Shown: positions 13,688 through 15,301 of the stretch, piece by piece
Numbering within the stretch: position 1 is the first letter of the stretch
How the letters are laid out: each line of letters opens with the position of its first letter
Source: an uncultured Ignavibacteriota bacterium
GTDB taxonomy: Bacteria; Bacteroidota; Ignavibacteria; Tepidaquicellales; Tepidaquicellaceae
Length of the DNA: 15,301 nt
Assembly (NCBI GenBank): GCA_937915485.1
Contig: CALGII010000022.1
Coordinates: forward strand, 1 to 15,301
Direction of reading: 5' to 3'
Notes under the pieces: model-generated
What the model was told of the DNA's origin: nothing
Seen by the model: only the letters and a program-made list of their open reading frames with translations
The model's database searches: none
Made by a program: the position numbers and the translations under genes

Positions 13688-14098
13688 TTATTCTTCGCTT
13701 TTGAATATTTGTCTTTCTAATTTTGGAATGATGGGCTGCGGTTTATCCCAGTACAAGTCGCCTTTGGCGTAGGCATAAATAAACCCGACAATCAGAATGA
13801 ACAGAAAAACCGCCATTTCGACGAATGCCAACGCGCCCAGGCTTTTAAAGACCACTGCCCAAGGGAACAAGAACACTATTTCGACATCGAAAATTATGAA
13901 AATCAGCGCAACAACATAGTACCTGAAATTGAACTTTATCCAGGTATCACCAACCGTTTCTTCGCCGCATTCGTATGTGGAATATTTTCCTTTGGATGGA
14001 AACCTTGGGGCCAGAATCCTTGCTGTTATGATAGCGACGCCGATGAAGGCTATCGAGATAATCATAAAAATCAGCACTTGCCCAAAATTTGATAACAT
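13688..14098 (-). CDS. nuoA: NADH-quinone oxidoreductase subunit A
   Basis: This 136-residue subunit with three transmembrane helices is the homologue of mitochondrial ND3. YSTYECGEETVGDTWIKFN (39-57) includes Cys44 of the flexible loop near the quinone site. YYVVALIFIIFDVEIVFLFP (60-79) holds the conserved Asp71 and Glu73. Length is usual. The ATG at 14096-14098 is preceded by AATAATACCTC, with no Shine-Dalgarno sequence. It is the first complex I gene. The 52 bp between it and birA are AT-rich and could hold an operon promoter, but I find no convincing -35/-10 pair, so read-through from birA is equally possible. Confidence 0.97.
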   Translation of the reverse strand: MLSNFGQVLIFMIISIAFIGVAIITARILAPRFPSKGKYSTYECGEETVGDTWIKFNFRYYVVALIFIIFDVEIVFLFPWAVVFKSLGALAFVEMAVFLFILIVGFIYAYAKGDLYWDKPQPIIPKLERQIFKSEE

Positions 14099-14150
14099 GA
14101 GGTATTATTCTTTTATGATTACTAAATAATAGCAAATCTAAAGAAAAATA

Positions 14151-14933
14151 CTAATAAATGAAACTGATTTCTCCGGTATAAAATGTGGAAATGTTTTTTG
14201 AGTTGTTATTATCGGATATTTTTATCTTAATTCCGCCGTCATCAGAAACCTCGACGACTTCACCGCATAATTCTTCTCCGTTTTCCGTCAATCTGAACCC
14301 GACCTGCCTGCCGAAGATGTCTGTATTGAGGCGCCAGAGTTCCATAAGAATGCTTTCCTGCGAGAGCAGCATCAAGTTTTCGTAAAAGATTCTGATAATC
14401 GCGTTGATGACGAGGTTAATTTGGAATTCCTTACCGAAGAACTTGCTAAGTGAAGTCGCTTTCTCCTTTAAATCATCCGTAAAAAAATTCTGGTTTACAT
14501 TGACGCCGATACCGATAATGAATTTCTTCGGCACGTCGTTTATACTGACGAGTTCAGTAAGGACTCCCGCGATTTTTTTCGAGTTAAGAAGCACGTCGTT
14601 AGGCCATTTAAGCCTGAAGAGACCTTCGGAGCCCGACGCCGAACTTTCGGTAACTTCTTTCAGAGCGCGTAGTATAACGTATGAAGTGTAAAAATTCACG
14701 AGATGGACTTTTGATATATCGAGTTTCTTGACAAGCGTGACAGTAATGTTTTTTCCTTTGTCGGACTGCCAGGCGCGTTCGAACCTACCCCTGCCTTTTG
14801 ACTGATAATCCGCGACAATTAGAATATCGTCATCGCTTGTTTCCAGTTTCGCGAATTTGTTTGTTGAGTCGACGGAGTCCAGATAATAAACTTTATTAAT
14901 ACCGCTGCCGCTTAATTTTACAAAATCAATCAC
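14151..14933 (-). CDS. birA: Biotin-[acetyl-CoA-carboxylase] ligase, monofunctional
   Basis: This 260-residue cytosolic enzyme activates biotin with ATP and attaches it to a lysine of biotin carboxyl carrier proteins. The family motifs are intact. DSVDSTNKFAK (19-29) and GRGRFERAW (47-55, biotinoyl-AMP loop) are followed by LKWPNDVLLNSKKIAGVLTE (108-127, containing the catalytic-type Lys). GIGVNVN at 141-147 and a small C-terminal beta domain (about 205-260) complete it. There is no N-terminal helix-turn-helix, so it should not act as the biotin repressor. The start is GTG at 14931-14933 within a GTGA overlap with the upstream peptidase stop, indicating coupled translation. It is followed after 52 bp by nuoA on the same strand. 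Confidence 0.93.
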   Translation of the reverse strand: MIDFVKLSGSGINKVYYLDSVDSTNKFAKLETSDDDILIVADYQSKGRGRFERAWQSDKGKNITVTLVKKLDISKVHLVNFYTSYVILRALKEVTESSASGSEGLFRLKWPNDVLLNSKKIAGVLTELVSINDVPKKFIIGIGVNVNQNFFTDDLKEKATSLSKFFGKEFQINLVINAIIRIFYENLMLLSQESILMELWRLNTDIFGRQVGFRLTENGEELCGEVVEVSDDGGIKIKISDNNNSKNISTFYTGEISFIY

Positions 14934-15301
14934 TTCTTTTTGGCGGGTTTATCTTTTGAATTATTCGATTCGTATTCCTTGCTTTTCTTGTCTTTCACGG
15001 CTTTCGCGCCTGAATCGTCGTCACGTTCATCCTGCTGTTCATCGGTTATTCTATGCACGGGTTTTTTATCCGAGTCCTTATTTTTGGTCGTGCGGATGTT
15101 CTCGTTATTATACGTCAGAGCGAGATAGCAATCGACTCTTCCGTAACCATAATACATATCCCAGCCGGGTTTATCTTCCGATAGGTCGCCGGTTCTGTCA
15201 CGCGCAGTTTCTTTGATGATTGTTTTTATTTCATCAAGCGTTCTCGTTTTATCCTGCGAGAGGAGAAGAGAAGCGAGCGCGCTGACGATAGCAGTTGACT
15301 G
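14930..15301 (-). CDS. Subtilisin-like serine peptidase (S8), C-terminal fragment
   Basis: Only the last 123 residues lie in the window; the 5' part is beyond position 15301. The visible sequence opens with STAIVSALASLLLS, which lines up with the helix directly after the catalytic GTS-x-(A/S)-x-P motif of S8 peptidases. The active-site Ser itself should fall just outside the window. A proline normally in that motif appears as Ala here. LDEIKTIIKETARD and YYGYGRVDCYLAL (residues 50-62) are typical of the end of the catalytic domain. After about residue 64 comes a 59-residue highly charged Lys/Asp/Glu/Ser-rich tail ending PAKKK, probably disordered. The gene overlaps birA by 4 bp. The family call is fairly secure; localisation and target cannot be seen. 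Confidence 0.75.
   Translation of the reverse strand, partial: QSTAIVSALASLLLSQDKTRTLDEIKTIIKETARDRTGDLSEDKPGWDMYYGYGRVDCYLALTYNNENIRTTKNKDSDKKPVHRITDEQQDERDDDSGAKAVKDKKSKEYESNNSKDKPAKKK

Overview
The window is a bacterial chromosome segment in which every convincing gene lies on the minus strand. It carries a respiratory complex I (nuo) operon of eleven genes, two upstream genes, two unrelated downstream genes, and long repeat-rich intergenic regions. Three things suggest the Bacteroidota/Ignavibacteria/Chlorobi side of the tree: the protein sequences, the almost complete absence of Shine-Dalgarno sites before genes that are clearly real, and an 11-subunit nuo cluster. This placement is an inference, not a sequence match.

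Layout in the direction of transcription (high to low coordinates): 15301-14930 is the C-terminal end of a subtilisin-like (S8) peptidase cut by the window edge. It overlaps by 4 bp a monofunctional biotin-protein ligase (birA, 14933-14151). After 52 bp come nuoA, nuoB, nuoC, nuoD, nuoH, nuoI, nuoJ, nuoK and nuoL, packed with 1-23 bp gaps. A tRNA-Leu(CAA) follows in the same orientation, then nuoM and nuoN. A strong rho-independent terminator at about 3603-3636 closes the unit. Beyond it are a SAM-dependent methyltransferase (3319-2507) and a membrane-anchored protein (2028-1045) whose last 105 residues form 15 uninterrupted heptads. A terminator at 910-939 follows that gene.

The eleven Nuo proteins make up the membrane proton-pumping arm (A, H, J, K, L, M, N) and the quinone-reducing connecting module (B, C, D, I). 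The NADH-oxidising module NuoE/F/G is missing: nuoD is followed directly by nuoH. The complex may therefore take electrons from ferredoxin or another donor, or use E/F/G encoded elsewhere. A tRNA inside the operon is unusual and implies processing of the nuo transcript.

The non-coding regions hold several repeat families. At 157-851 there is a perfect 240-bp direct repeat, about 3.4 tandem copies of a 50-bp unit, and several hairpins resembling REP elements. At 2118-2296 there is a 48-bp direct repeat. At 3327-3700 there is a duplicated AT-rich module, palindromes built on GGTTACCAAGC, and two CCGGC-(4 nt)-GCCGG hairpins. These look like dispersed intergenic repeats, not genes.
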